A DNA stretch of 64,000 nucleotides from Lunularia cruciata (Eukaryota; Streptophyta; Marchantiopsida; Lunulariales; Lunulariaceae), in the NCBI GenBank assembly GCA_948567375.1, contig OX419755.1:19225001-19289000 (forward strand). Reading direction: 5' to 3'. This document shows, one piece after another, positions 1-10,737 of this stretch (the first letter of the stretch is position 1; every line of letters begins with the position of its first letter). Both the position numbers and the translations under genes were made by a program. Under the pieces are notes generated by a model, which worked only from the letters and a program-made list of their open reading frames with translations, was not told the DNA's origin and did not search any database.

Positions 1-580
1 ACAACTGCAGTGATTTCTTTCAGTCACAGGTACCACACGAAAGGGATCTAATGTCTTGTTCCTACAATTTCTGAGAAGTATGGAATCAACGTATATATAT
101 ATGGTGAAAATCCGTATCTAAAATATGTATATGATCAGTTAACTTATGCGTATTCTCTTCCAAAACATGCAAGAGTTAGATACACTTATTTACGTACCGA
201 TTGCTAGATGCCAGGCAAATCAAATCGTACATGATTCCATCATAACTCTGTATGTTGTTCGGAGTAGCCAGTTTTCCACTACGGTTGTCGTAGTACAGCT
301 CTTGATGCGGAAAGCCATGAGAAAAGGAATTTAAGAAGCAGTAGTTGATCCTTTATCATGAAATAGGTACGAGCGTCAGAGTCTAAGGATATAGAATCCC
401 TGCATAAAGCAAGAAATTATTGCCACGAAGCACCGTATAGTGAAAAGCAAAAAAAGAATAATTAATTGCCCAGGAGATTTGTCGCCCTTGAAGTCCTTAC
501 CATGCCATCATCCTAATGATTGTAACGTTTAATGTCTAAAGCTTTTCTGTTTAAAATTTGAAAACACAGGTCTGAAGAGG
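1..580. other. 5' flank of HNL copy 1
   Basis: This stretch lies directly upstream of the copy 1 start codon. The first 120 bases match, in inverted orientation, the flank sequences near 16560-16620, 24050-24110 and 49620-49700 (the shared words include the block around the tcctttcgtgtggtac motif). It probably holds the promoter and 5' UTR, but I see no convincing TATA box or other defined element, and the short reading frame at 146-334 has no recognisable homology. Confidence 0.5.
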
Positions 581-1862
581 ATGGCATCAAGTAGTTCATC
601 TATTGGTCATCAACTGGAGAAGCAAGTCATCCGCAAGGTACTGCTCGTACTTCAGCATTACAAATAACTCATACGATTGTTAAATCTAGTCAGTTTGTGT
701 CGGTGAATTGCTCGTGTTCTACTGAAATGAATAGTGAACGAGTATCTGCTGCAGGATTTGCTTTGAGTGCTACGGTTTTATTTGAAAAGATGACATGTTT
801 GTTTCGACTCGATAAGGATTAATTACATTCTGGAATAAATAATAAACCGTAAGAAATTTTGGAATATTGTTTCAGCTGAGCGATGGAATTCGATTACTAC
901 ACGATCCGGAGCAACCAGATATTGACATTATTTTCTTCCACGGACTTCAGTTTGAGCAAAATGCATTTGTTCATTTGACTACGTGGACCTGTAGAAATGA
1001 CCCTGTGAAGATCTGGCCAAAACAATGGCTTCCCAATGCTCGAGTTCTTATGGCCTCTTATGATTCAAGCATAAGGGAAACCGCTGGAGAAGGGAGGATG
1101 GATTTGTCCATTATTGCAGAAAAATTGTTGACTGAGATTCTTTGGGCAATTCAAGATGTTTTAGATGGAGGAACTGGACCACGGCCAATCGTATTGGTTG
1201 GTCATAGTTTTGGCGGTCTGATCATCAAACAAGTATGTTTGCTTGCTGACAAGAATGTCAATGGTTCTGAGCAGAGCGTCCGAACGAAAGAATTCCTGAA
1301 AAGTGTTGGTGGATTTTATTTTCTTGGAACTCCTCATCTTGGGATGGAGGATCTTGCGAAGATCAAAGAGCATGTTCTGTATAGAAGTCCGTTGTGGCCA
1401 TACATGGAGCAGTTGAGCACACATGCCGCAAGACTACATGCCGATTTCGACACGCTGTGCAAACAAGAACGCTTTAGAAATTGGCAGATCTTTGCTGTTG
1501 GAGAAGCACTTGAGACAACAATTCCATCTGAATCTTCTGTTAAGGTAACGGTAATATATGCTACGTGGCTGCGGTTGAGAAACAATTCTCGTGTTTAATA
1601 TCTCGAATGGACACTTTACAAGTGTCTGTTAGTTCCACCGAATTTGGTGCATTACAAAAGTATGAATAACATTGTATTTTGCTTAATGTAGGCCGCTGGA
1701 GCGTTTCGGGGTATCGTAGTACCAGAAGCTTCTGCAAGAATCGGCCAGAATTTCATCACTGTCAATGAGGATCATTTCTCAATCTGTACGCCTGATGCTG
1801 ATAACTCTACAATTTTCCAACATCTACTACGGCTAATTTGTCTTGTCAAGGCAGATATGAAG
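581..1862 (+). CDS. HNL copy 1 exons 1-3: leader and hydrolase domain
   Basis: Exon 1 (581-637) encodes 19 residues and ends in AAG before GTACTG. Exon 2 (876-1544, 223 codons) begins after a TTTCAG acceptor and ends before GTAACG. Exon 3 (1692-1862, 57 codons) lies between TAG and GTGATC. The same exon sizes (57, 669, 171 nt) recur in copies 2 and D, which supports the model. Seen motifs: FFHGLQ strand/oxyanion region, nucleophile elbow GHSFGG with Ser at about residue 130, FLGTPHLG, and EDHFSICTP near the end, whose His at about residue 270 is the likely catalytic base. The pattern resembles the SERAC1/PGAP1-like serine hydrolase group often fused to NB-ARC. The substrate is unknown. Confidence 0.8.
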
Positions 1863-4658
1863 GTGATCATTCTTTGGTGATTTACGGTCTTATATGTGCC
1901 CAAACAAGTTTCTGCTTTTACCACTCAGTCAAGACCATAACACATTGGTGATGGAATCTTTCACCATTGCAGGCACGTGATCCTACAAGGGTAACCAGAG
2001 CACCACTACTAGTCACTAAGATACCTACTGGAGTAGATCATGTTCTGAACACCATCTATGCAAAGATTGAGGAAAAGAAGCGCTTCATTGGATTTTCGGG
2101 CATGGGAGGAGTGGGGAAGACGACACTAGCCAAGTTGGCATTCAACAAGATTAATTCCGAATTCCAATATGCCAGTTTCGTGGAGGTGGTCAAGTCGATT
2201 GGAGGAGGAAAGGATGCGCTGAAGAAAGAAGCATGGGATAACATGCTTCCACGTCCTGGAGGTGAATACGCTAAGAGCAGGTGGGATGAAGTAAGGGGAA
2301 AGAGATTTCTGTTGGTCTTTGATGACATCGAGACATTCGAGCAGACGGTGGCACTCGAGGAGATAGCTCAGGGCAATGTGGCAGAGACAAGTTGTTTCAT
2401 GGTGACAACTCGTAATGAGCGACTTCTCAAGAGGATGAACGATCCGGACGAAATCTTTGTCCACCAAGTTCAACACCTGGGATCCGATGACGCCAAAAAG
2501 TTGTTTATAACTCATGCCTTTCCGCACATGAATGAACCCCCTAGACATCTGGAAAAGGTCGTAAGAGATATCGTGGTTGGATGTGGCGGATTGCCTCTCA
2601 CATTAGAGGTGATAGGGAGATATCTGAGAGAGACACAGAACCAGAATAAGTGGGAGGAGCTCCTGTCAGAGCTCAATGCCATAGATAAGAAGCAAGCAGG
2701 AGTTTTGGAAGAGGAAGTATGGTTTAAACTGAAGCTGAGTTATGATGGTCTTGAACCCCAAGTACAAGAGATGTTCCTTGATTGTGCCACCATCTTTAGG
2801 TCGAAAGCGGGGGGCGACATCAACTGGGCATGAAATTGATGAGTTTTCTTATGGCGAAGTGATGTCTGCATGGTCATCAGTGCACGGGAGCGGACATGTG
2901 GGGTGGCAAACGCTGGTGGACAGATCCCTTGTATATGATAATGAGCAGGATGACAATTCACCATTTCAACCCCGAATGCATGAACTTCTCAGGACACTCG
3001 GTACGAGGATCGCAGGAGGTACAGGGAGACTAATGGCAGTAAGGACGCCACAACCCACAACGACTATGTCTGGATATGCTCACCAGGTACCGGTGGGATT
3101 TCCCCTCCGAAGCATGTTTTCTCCCTCTATGACTTTGTTCCAGTCACTCCAAACAGTAGTGAGAGTTGGAATGTGTCGACGTCTACATCTGAATTGGTCT
3201 TGCAAAATATCTTATGGTCTATGGTGGAGGCATCTGTAGATATTTGGAGTATGTAGTCTGGACATATGGCTCAGACACTGAGTGAGATTCTTGAGATCAA
3301 ACCATGACGCTCTTTCCTAATACTGTTTGACGAACCAGGGAGTTTCATCATTGGAGAAAGTAGTTGCCTATGTTATCGAACCGACATTGGACCTGGTTGA
3401 GTACAAAAGAGGTGGTTGCGAGCAGGATAGACCTTGCGACATGTGGAAGAAATGGAGACCAATGTCTGAACTACACGCGCTACGGTATTTGGTTGTCCGA
3501 AGACACCGGAAGATCTCTGGATGCAACGGGTGTAAAAGGGAGCATCTCCAATTACCACGGAACCTTGTAATGCTCCATTGGAAGGGGTTGGAGGATACAT
3601 TATTGAGACCTTCCACCTATGAGAAGTTGGTCGTCTTGCACGTTCGGGGTTCCTTGGCCAACTTGTTAAAAGAAGCAGATCCTGGACCAATGATGACACA
3701 TTTGAGGACTATTGGAATAGAAAGGGAGGATGTTCCAGGAAAAGGCAAAGGGACGGGAGGGCCGCAACGAGGGGAGCTACACTCAGATGCGGAGAGAAGC
3801 CGAAGCGAAAACCTGTTCGGTTGCTTGGCTTGTTTAGTTTGTGGTTGGCACGTCGGCTTCTCTTCGCACCTGTTCGGTTGCTTGGCTTGTTTAGTTTGTG
3901 GTTGGCCCGTCTGCTTCTCTTCGCACCGACAAAACACTCGGTTGCAGGTTTTATCCAAGCTGACCCATCTAGATTTGGGGGACGGTCCACACGTCGAGGC
4001 TCTGATGGATTCAGTAGGTCATCTCCAGCAATTGAGGGACTTGCGGATAGAGTCGAGCCTGCAGGCTCTACCGGATAAGCTCGGGCAACTCCAGCCATTG
4101 AGGGCCTTACGGATACAATGGTGCTGGAGGCTGCAGGCTCTACCGGATACGCTCGGGCAACTCCAGCAATTGAGAGACTTACGGATAGTTTCGTGCTCGA
4201 GCCTACAGGCTCTACTGGATACGCTCGGGCAACTCGCACAATTGAGTGATTTACGGATATTATCGTGCCCGAGCCTACAGGCTCTACCGGATACGCTCGG
4301 CCAACTCGCGCAATTGAGGGATTTACGTATATCGTCGTGCCCGAGCCTACAGGCTCTACCGAATACACTCGGGCAACTCCAGCAATTGAGTGATTTATGG
4401 ATATCGTCGTGCCCGAGCCTACAGGCTCTACCGAATACGCTCGGGCACCTCGCGCAATTGAAGGATTTATGTATATCGTCGTGCCCGAGCCTGCAAGCTC
4501 TACCGGATACGTTCGGGCAACTCGCGGAATTGAGGGATTTACGTATATCGTCGTGCCCGAGCCTGAGCCTGCAGGCTCTGCCGGATACGCTGGAGTTGCC
4601 CCAGCGTATCCGGCAGCGGCTAGAGTTGTGCCCGAGCTGGGGCAACTCCCGCCATTGA
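581..4658 (+). CDS. HNL copy 1: alpha/beta-hydrolase-NB-ARC-LRR immune receptor, one frameshift
   Basis: This is the most complete receptor of the window. My model has five exons, 581-637, 876-1544, 1692-1862, 1973-3086 and 3339-4658, each bounded by GT..AG introns in phase 0. It encodes a short leader (MASSSSSIGHQLEKQVIRK), a hydrolase domain, NB-ARC, an MHD-type motif, and LRRs. Family knowledge: HNL proteins are intracellular NLR-type receptors described in liverworts; NB-ARC acts as an ATP/ADP switch and the LRRs sense ligands. Damage seen: six G at about 2811-2816 where copy 3 has five, which shifts the frame inside the end of NB-ARC and gives a stop at 2831-2833. Downstream, the other frame continues open through the MHD motif. 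The extra G may be a real mutation or a homopolymer error. If it is an error the gene reads through to 4658. The function of the N-terminal hydrolase in these receptors is not established. Confidence 0.72.
1973..3086 (+). CDS. HNL copy 1 exon 4: NB-ARC domain with frameshift
   Basis: The exon begins after ATTGCAG with ARDPTRVTRAPLLVTKIPTG, a linker shared by all copies. Seen in order: P-loop GMGGVGKTTLA, kinase-2 KRFLLVFDDIE, RNBS-B CFMVTTRNERLL, GLPL motif CGGLPLTLEVIGRYL, RNBS-D-like KLSYDGLEPQVQEMFLDCA, and in the shifted frame QPRMHELLRTLG, the MHD-type position. These are the diagnostic motifs of plant NLR ATPase domains. A poly-G tract at about 2811-2816 has one more G than copy 3 and moves the frame. 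After it the frame beginning before 2820 stays open to an apparent donor (CACCAG then GTACCG) at 3086/3087. The next good acceptor, AACCAG at 3338, keeps phase 0. Confidence 0.8.
3339..4658 (+). CDS. HNL copy 1 exon 5: pre-LRR region and LRR domain
   Basis: The exon begins GVSSLEKVVAYVIEP and passes through a pre-LRR segment containing LVMLHWKGLEDT and YEKLVVLHV, typical of the link between NB-ARC and LRR in NLRs. A low-complexity stretch (about 3730-3950) contains a 57-bp tandem duplication that encodes two cysteine-rich LFGCLACLVCGW units; part of it could be a retained intron, since a good acceptor (CGGTTGCAG) precedes QVLSKLTHLDL near 3950. From about 3990 the protein is built of 24-residue LRRs of the form LPDTLGQLQQLRDLRI.SCPSLQA. 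The frame closes at 4658 after a broken unit. LRR content would mediate recognition; no ligand can be inferred. Confidence 0.7.
   Translation, partial: GVSSLEKVVAYVIEPTLDLVEYKRGGCEQDRPCDMWKKWRPMSELHALRYLVVRRHRKISGCNGCKREHLQLPRNLVMLHWKGLEDTLLRPSTYEKLVVLHVRGSLANLLKEADPGPMMTHLRTIGIEREDVPGKGKGTGGPQRGELHSDAERSRSENLFGCLACLVCGWHVGFSSHLFGCLACLVCGWPVCFSSHRQNTRLQVLSKLTHLDLGDGPHVEALMDSVGHLQQLRDLRIESSLQALPDKLGQLQPLRALRIQWCWRLQALPDTLGQLQQLRDLRIVSCSSLQALLDTLGQLAQLSDLRILSCPSLQALPDTLGQLAQLRDLRISSCPSLQALPNTLGQLQQLSDLWISSCPSLQALPNTLGHLAQLKDLCISSCPSLQALPDTFGQLAELRDLRISSCPSLSLQALPDTLELPQRIRQRLELCPSWGNSRH
3812..3925 (+). repeat. 57-bp tandem duplication in the pre-LRR region of copy 1
   Basis: Two head-to-tail units, 3812-3868 and 3869-3925, differ at only a few positions. 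Copy 3 has a single unit (about 29805-29860) and copy 4 has none. The in-frame size (19 codons) keeps copy 1 open. Confidence 0.9.
3990..4640 (+). repeat. 72-bp LRR-coding tandem repeat, copy 1
   Basis: The word ctgcaggctctaccgg or a close variant recurs every 72 bp (near 4060, 4132, 4204, 4276, 4348, 4420, 4492), so each repeat encodes one 24-residue LRR. Because the period is divisible by three, other frames and the antisense strand stay open by chance. Confidence 0.9.
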
Positions 4659-6860
4659 GGGAGTTATGGCTAGAGTTGTGCCTGAGCCTGAGCCTGCAGG
4701 CTCTGCCGGATACGCTCGGGCAACTCCAGCAATTGAGGGATTTACTGAAGATTTACAGAGGGAGGCTCAGGCTCTGCCGGATACGCTCGGGCAACTCCGG
4801 CAATTGATGGATTTACTGAAGGATTTATTTAGGTATTTACAGAGGGATTTAGGATTTATTTAGGTATTTACAGAGGGATTTATGCCGGATACGCTCGGGC
4901 AACTCCAGCAATTGAGGGATTTACTGAAGGATTTACAGAGGGATTTATGGCCGAGCCGGCAAGCTCTTCCGGATATGCTCGGGCAATTGATGGACTCACT
5001 GGATGGGCAATTGATGGACTCACTGGAGACGCATAGGCAATTGATGGACTCACTGGATACGCCCATGGACCCACTGGATATGCTCAAGCAATTGATCGAC
5101 TCACGGATATGGTCAGACAACTCGAGCAATTGAGAGGATTATGGAAAGAGTCCTGCCTGACCCTGCAGGCTCTACCGAATACACCGGGGCAACTCCAGCA
5201 ATTGAGGGGCTTATGGATAGAGTTGTGCCTAGATAAATACACTGGGGCAACTTTAACAAGTGAGGGATCTAGAGATACTGTCGTGCCCCAACTTGCAAGC
5301 TCTACCAGATATAGTCAGCCAACTTCAACAATTGAGAATTTCGAGATAGAGTCGTGTTCAAACACCAGAAATTAGAGAGCTCCTGGATAATATCGAACCT
5401 AAACCGGCATCTCTACCGGTTACATTTGGGCAACTCCAACAATTGAGGGACTTCCGGATAGAGCGCGCCCGAGGCTCTATCGAATATGCTCGGGCAATTG
5501 CAGCAACTGAAGACCTTATGAATACTGGAGCGTTGGAGTATTGGAGCATTTATGTATATGGTCGTGCCTGAACTTGCAGCACTACCGGATACACTCGGGA
5601 TGGATAGAGTTGTGCCCGAATCAGCAGGTTCAACGGGATACGCACGTATCTAGCTGGGCAACTCCAGCCATTGATGAACTTCCGGATAAAGACTGCCCTA
5701 ACTTGGAGGTTAAGGGCACGACTTTATCTGGGCCTTAGCCCCCGATAGCCCCATTTTACCTTTTTCGTCTCTTTTTTGTACGGTTTGGTGGGAGTCTTTC
5801 CATCCTTTGTGTTGTCTACACGGTCGCCCTTTTCTCACCAGCGAGTTTTAGGGTTTTATATAGTTTCGTGCCCGCATCTGCAGGAAGCAACTCAGTTGGG
5901 AGACTTCGGATAGAGTCGTCCCCAACAATGGAGGCTCTACCGGTGCAAGCTCTACCGAAGCTCCCAACAATGCGGGCTCTACCGGTGCAAGCTCTACAGG
6001 AACTCCGTCGATGCATGCAATGGATACGGATAGCGTGGTGCCCGAACCTGATACGCTCAGGTAACTTCAGCGATAGATATTGTGGTGCCGGAATATGCAT
6101 TGACAATTTACGAATAGAGTCGTGCTCGAACTTGCAGGTTCAAGCTCTACGTCTGGGTAACTCCGGCAATTGAAGTGGTTCCGGATAGTGATTATGAATA
6201 CTGTTGTGCCCAAACTTGTAGCTTTAGCGGATATGATGTGCCCGAACCTGCGACAACTTGCACGTCCAACAATTGCAAATGCGGGGGACATGGAGAGAGA
6301 CGAACTGACCTCTGAAGCAATTGTAAGAGCTAACGATACTCAGGTGACCTAACTTGCAAGTTCTACTGGAGACACTCGGGCAACTCTAGCGATTGTATAG
6401 AGAGGCTTGGGAGCCCGACCCCTGCGGGCTCTATCGAATGGACCGTGGATGTTAAGGATCTGCGGGTGCCCAAACTTGCGAGTTCTACCGTATACACTAG
6501 GGCAACCGGCATCATTGGTTGTTACGGATCTTGGTCGCCCCAATCTACAGGCTCTACCAAATACACTCGGCAATTCCAGCCACTGTAGGGCTTATGCAGG
6601 GGTGTAGCGCCCGAACTTGCAAGCCCCACTGGGTGCACTCGGGCAACTCCGGCAATTGGAGTCCTTATCGATCTATGAGTGCGGGAACCGTGGACTTTAC
6701 CGGATACACTGCGGGCAGCTCGAGCACATGCAGGACTTAAACATATGAGTGCGGGAACCTGTGGACTTTACCGGATACACTGCGGGCAGCTCGAGCACAT
6801 GCAGGACTTAGACATCTGTTGTCGATTGAACCTCCACGCTTGATTTGATACACTCTGGCA
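4659..6860 (+). pseudogene. Degenerate LRR units downstream of copy 1
   Basis: Fragments of the LRR unit (words such as gggcaactccagcaattga and ctcgggcaactcc) continue for about 2.2 kb past the stop, but spacing is irregular, frames change every few hundred bases, and units are interrupted. A short array of ttgatggactcactgga motifs at about 4987-5060 is a local expansion. A further 72-bp-scale duplicate lies at about 6675-6810 (the gagtgcgggaacc...gtggactttaccgg unit occurs twice). This looks like a decayed LRR tail that once extended the receptor, or a receptor array merged by unequal crossing-over. Confidence 0.75.
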
Positions 6861-7160
6861 ACTCCTGCAATTGCAGAAGTTGGGGTCTACAGACTGCACC
6901 CGTCCAGACGTCCATCTTCATCTTCTTTAACATAGACCATTGCCTGCATGACTGACTTCTCGCACATTGGTCCCGGATTCCTTGTCCCTCAGAAAACATC
7001 CGCGCTGCAATAATAATCTTCTTTTTCCATTCCTCACCCATTCTGCATTCTTCCGTCTATGATAGTCTGCTTGTAACTCGTTACACTTCCGCCACTCCCC
7101 TGCCTCAGATTTGGCCACCATGCTTTCTGTTCTGTAGCGCCTGATCGTGCCATCCTTGCT
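6861..7160 (+). repeat. Duplicated 3' block (matches 28233-28560)
   Basis: The sequence from gtctacagactgcacccgtc to ctgtagcgcctgatcg is nearly the same as 28236-28560, where it is fused to NB-ARC of copy 3. In this place it marks the end of the copy 1 LRR relic. Small reading frames inside it show no homology I recognise. Confidence 0.8.
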
Positions 7161-8575
7161 ACAACTAGCTACGGTACGTCCACTTGCATCGAGAGATATG
7201 CACGGGGGAACCGGAGTTTATTATATGTTCTCTCATGTTTTTGGCAGTCAAGATGAATGCAGAGAAGTGTTCGTCGAAGCAAACAATGTGGGCTATAAAT
7301 GAACTGAACAGTACCCCATGTTTGGCACTTCGAACTAACCGGCACTCTAAATTGGCCAAAGATTTAGCCGTACCGCTTGTTGATTTGATGAGTTGCGTTA
7401 GTCCCAGTTTTGCACGAGCACCTAGTGTTTTCTCTAAGTGTTCTCACCTAAGCGAGGTAGTGTTTTGCTAATGTTACTACCTTTTCCATGGGTTTTGAGT
7501 CCTAAGTTGGGCTCCAAAGTCTTTGCTTCTCAATTGCGTTCCACTGAGCAATAGCTGCAGAGTTGAAACGTAGGCAAGAAATTTACCTCAAATTCCAAAT
7601 TCCTGGAATAAGAAGACTACGATAACGACGAACTGCACAGATCGTCTGAATAGAAACAGCAATTGATCCCAAAGCATATGCAGAGAGGTTAGGTTTTTCA
7701 TTGAAGGTCCCTGTCTCGCCCCTAAATCACACTTGCTTAGCACTTCTCGATGGTCTTGCCTCCCAGAGAGTAATAGAAAGAAAGTACCAGGAGAAAGTAT
7801 ATACCATGGGGGTGAAAACCGCAACAAACTTCAGAATACGAGAGTTAAACGAAGCGGAGCCCACGAACAGGAAAATCTCAAAAGACAGAAACAGAGAACA
7901 TCAATGATAAGATGTACACAAATTCGTGTGATAGAGAGATCCTCCTAGACTCCAAATGTGTATCTGTAGAAAGTGGTCAAAATTAGAGCGAATAAGTGAC
8001 TGTCATGAGAATTAAGCTCATCCATGATCTGACCCAGCCCTGGAAAGACCAAAAATTGGCAACTTCTGCCAGAGGTTGTCCAGAAATAGTTATATATCAC
8101 GATGGATAATAACGGGATTGCAATCCCTGTAAAGATATTCAAGCCCTGAAACACGATGTTAATGTTGCAGTTCCGAGTAGTTTCTGTAGGCCAAAAAAGA
8201 CGTTAATCTAAGCGTCCATGATTGACATTGGAGTCAGTTACAAACCGCAAACCTTTTTCTGAATCGTATGCAATATGTTACATTTTGCTAAATTCTAGAG
8301 TATCCTTTCGTTCGGCAGCAAACGACCTGGTCGCGTGATACGCAGTTTCCAGGAGTGCTGGCTTAGTTCATGTAGTTTGCTTATACTTACATGTGCCAGG
8401 AGTTTATCGAATGACCTTCAGATTCTTGATGCGACTAGAGTTTATCTAATCTGCATGACATGAGCCCTTCACGATTAGCGAGATAGAGAGTACGAAGTGG
8501 AAGGTGAGCAGATTAGCCCCAAGGCTCTCCAAAATGGAGCCTGTGAGGTCGTTAGTTGTCAGATCCCTACATGGA
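7155..8575 (+). repeat. 1.4-kb duplicated block, inverted copy at 25408-26800
   Basis: The block from the acggtacgtccacttgcatc motif to the atgtagggatctgac-like end is found again in reverse orientation between 26800 and 25408, with scattered substitutions and small indels. It includes the conserved reading frame at 7184-7471 and a second pair of frames starting near 7807 (MGVKTATNFR here, MEVKTATNFR in the other copy) that diverge through indels. Confidence 0.8.
7184..7471 (+). CDS. Conserved small ORF of unknown function, copy 1
   Basis: I do not recognise this protein. The frame is about 95 codons and ends SKCSHLSEVVFC. The inverted copy at 26853-26494 keeps the same frame over about 80 residues, including INELNSTPCL, HSKLAKDLAV and SCVSPSFAR, with a 12-nt in-frame size difference near residue 25. 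Frame preservation across two diverged copies hints at coding function, but two copies are weak evidence and there is no known domain. It could also be a non-coding block that happens to lack stops. Confidence 0.35.
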   Translation: MHREICTGEPEFIICSLMFLAVKMNAEKCSSKQTMWAINELNSTPCLALRTNRHSKLAKDLAVPLVDLMSCVSPSFARAPSVFSKCSHLSEVVFC

Positions 8576-8779
8576 TAAACCGGGGAGATTAAGTTGCTGC
8601 TTCTGTCGTGGAACTCTACAACTTATCCAAGTGCAACAAGAAATAATTAAAGATTGCATGGATTAGTAATAAGTAAAGTGGCCTGAATTAGACATAAGAG
8701 GACTACTTTAAATGAAACCTTTTGGCAAATCGATGATGTTTTAGATATCTTTCAATTTACATCATGCTAGGCTTTTTCT
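8576..8779. other. Intergenic, nothing recognised
   Basis: Short spacer. Part of it (ggataaaccgggg to gatgatgttttag, 8570-8745) resembles 11650-11790 (words such as attaaagattgcatg and gtaataagtaaagtg), so it is another fragment of the duplicated material. Confidence 0.5.
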
Positions 8780-9790
8780 AGAAGAAGAGTCACTTGTTAT
8801 TAATTATCCACGTTTATCAGAGCATTACGTATCCAGGGTTGTCATAAGTTGTGGTTATCGCCTCCTTTTCGTAAGAGTAGGTAGAATATGTATTAATCCA
8901 CGAAAAATGATCATTCCAAAATCCAACATTGAAACGCTAAATACCAATTGCAACCAAGTCAAATGTTGAATTTTGAAAGGTCAAATGAACTCAAATACCA
9001 AATCTACACCCCAAAAATCCAATTTTACAAATGCAGATATCCATTTTTAAATTCAAATGGAAAATTATTTAATTCAAAAGTCCATATCTTGAATTCAAAT
9101 GTTCCTTTTCTAGACCTTTAACGTGTTATTGACATGTAGTACAAAGTAAGAAGTAATATATTATATTATTTTTTATCATTTATTTGTTTATTTTATTTAA
9201 ATAAATAAATTTATAGTTATCATATTTCACAAAATAAAAATTTATGTGTTTGAAATTTATTTGATCAATAAGTTTCAGAACTTGATCAATTTAAACTCAA
9301 ATTTGTAAAATTCAAAAACTTAATAAAATTTTAGATTTTAAATGAAAATAATAATAAATTAAACTACAAGGATATTTAAAAGAGACTAAAGAGATGGTAT
9401 ATTATTCTTTGAATTTTCATTATAATTATAAATTTAATGTTATTGAAGAGGAAGAAAGGTTATAAAATTTTGATAATCAAGAAAATCATACTGAGAATGA
9501 ATATTCTCTGTCCAACAGGATTTTTAAATTTTGGTCTGTCATGCTGAGTAAAAAACTTGAACTTGAGAAGTTCAAGAGCCGAAAGGGAAATTCTTGAATC
9601 TCACTTCACTTTAGCATTTGCTTTTATAATCAGAGACATCCAAATTTCATTAATGCGCGATTCTCATCCTTTTCTAGCTTGTTGTTTTTTATTTTTTAAA
9701 GTATAAAAAATAACTATTATACCTAACAACCCTTTTAACATATCTAGCCCATCCAATCATAATAAAATTAATAGTAGTTGGATATACTTC
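8780..9790 (+). repeat. AT-rich block, inverted copy at 19700-20660
   Basis: The block starts near attatccacgtttatcagagc and runs to the aaagtataaaaaataactattatac region. The reverse complement is present at 20660-19700, and a more diverged copy in the latter orientation at 31505-32330. No coding potential is visible. The ends do not show clear terminal inverted repeats, so I call it a segmental repeat rather than a defined transposon. Confidence 0.75.
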
Positions 9791-10737
9791 AGAAATAAAA
9801 ATGTACAATATATGTATGTATTACAGATTTATATTCAAAAGAAATCCGTATTCTTAAACGCTAAAAAATATAAAACTCAAACCAAGGCGAAGATTCTGAA
9901 CAAAGCAAAGCGAGATTCTGAACTCCGCCATTTTCATGATAAAGAGTGCAAAGCGGAATTTCTGAATTGCGGTCCATTAGAGGGTTTCAAGTACCCCTTT
10001 TTGGCTACCTTGAACTTGTTTTACGAAAGGTTTACGTAAACTGTTACGGGGTGTGGAGAGGAATATCTTGATTTTAAGAGAGGAACTCCCTTAGCCCTAT
10101 GAAAACTTACCAAATCACGAAAAACATGATCCGTAAACTTTTGCGGGTTATGGATGGTCCATAGGACCTGATTATCGAAAAAGTCGGCCCTAACTCTCAC
10201 CCGATAACAGATAATCGAAACCCTACATTTTTATGGCCGGGTTCATAAACGTGTTCGATTTGTTTGACGGGCCCATTTAGAAAATCTTCGGGAATGCCTT
10301 ATTCCCCGTAAAGATGGTTCTTAAAACCCCCTGTTGCATTCCTCCATATATATAAGAAGAAAAGTAAGCCATTTACCATGAAACAATGTGTTGATGCTGA
10401 AACCAAACCCACTTATTCCCACTTATTCCTCTATCGTCAATACCGTCAAGATTATGAGTTAAAGTTATATTCCGTGATGTTCAATAGTCTATGGTTATCT
10501 TTAGTGTCCAAGAGGAGTAAACCATTTGTCACAATGTATTTTCAAGGTATAACAAATAACTAAATAGTACATTTAACAAATCCAAAAGTCATATCAACCA
10601 TCTAAATTATCTTAGTAATGGTTGAGAAATTTCCACAATAAAATTGATTTAATGTTTTTTTAATTTAAATTTAAACCAGATCTAAAATACATAAAAGAAT
10701 GTTATACACTTGAAATAAATGCTACTATTTTCCTCCA
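9791..10737. other. Intergenic region without a recognised gene
   Basis: Short frames at 9812-10039 and 10378-10563 have no recognisable motifs. The segment 10020-10360 is less AT-rich than its neighbours. I see no RNA gene or repeat here. Confidence 0.4.

Noticed and set aside
2056-2548. Minus-strand frames opposite NB-ARC (also 21649-22147 and 62930-63413 opposite the minus copies)
   Set aside because: Shadows of the conserved receptor coding sequence; they recur in each copy for that reason.
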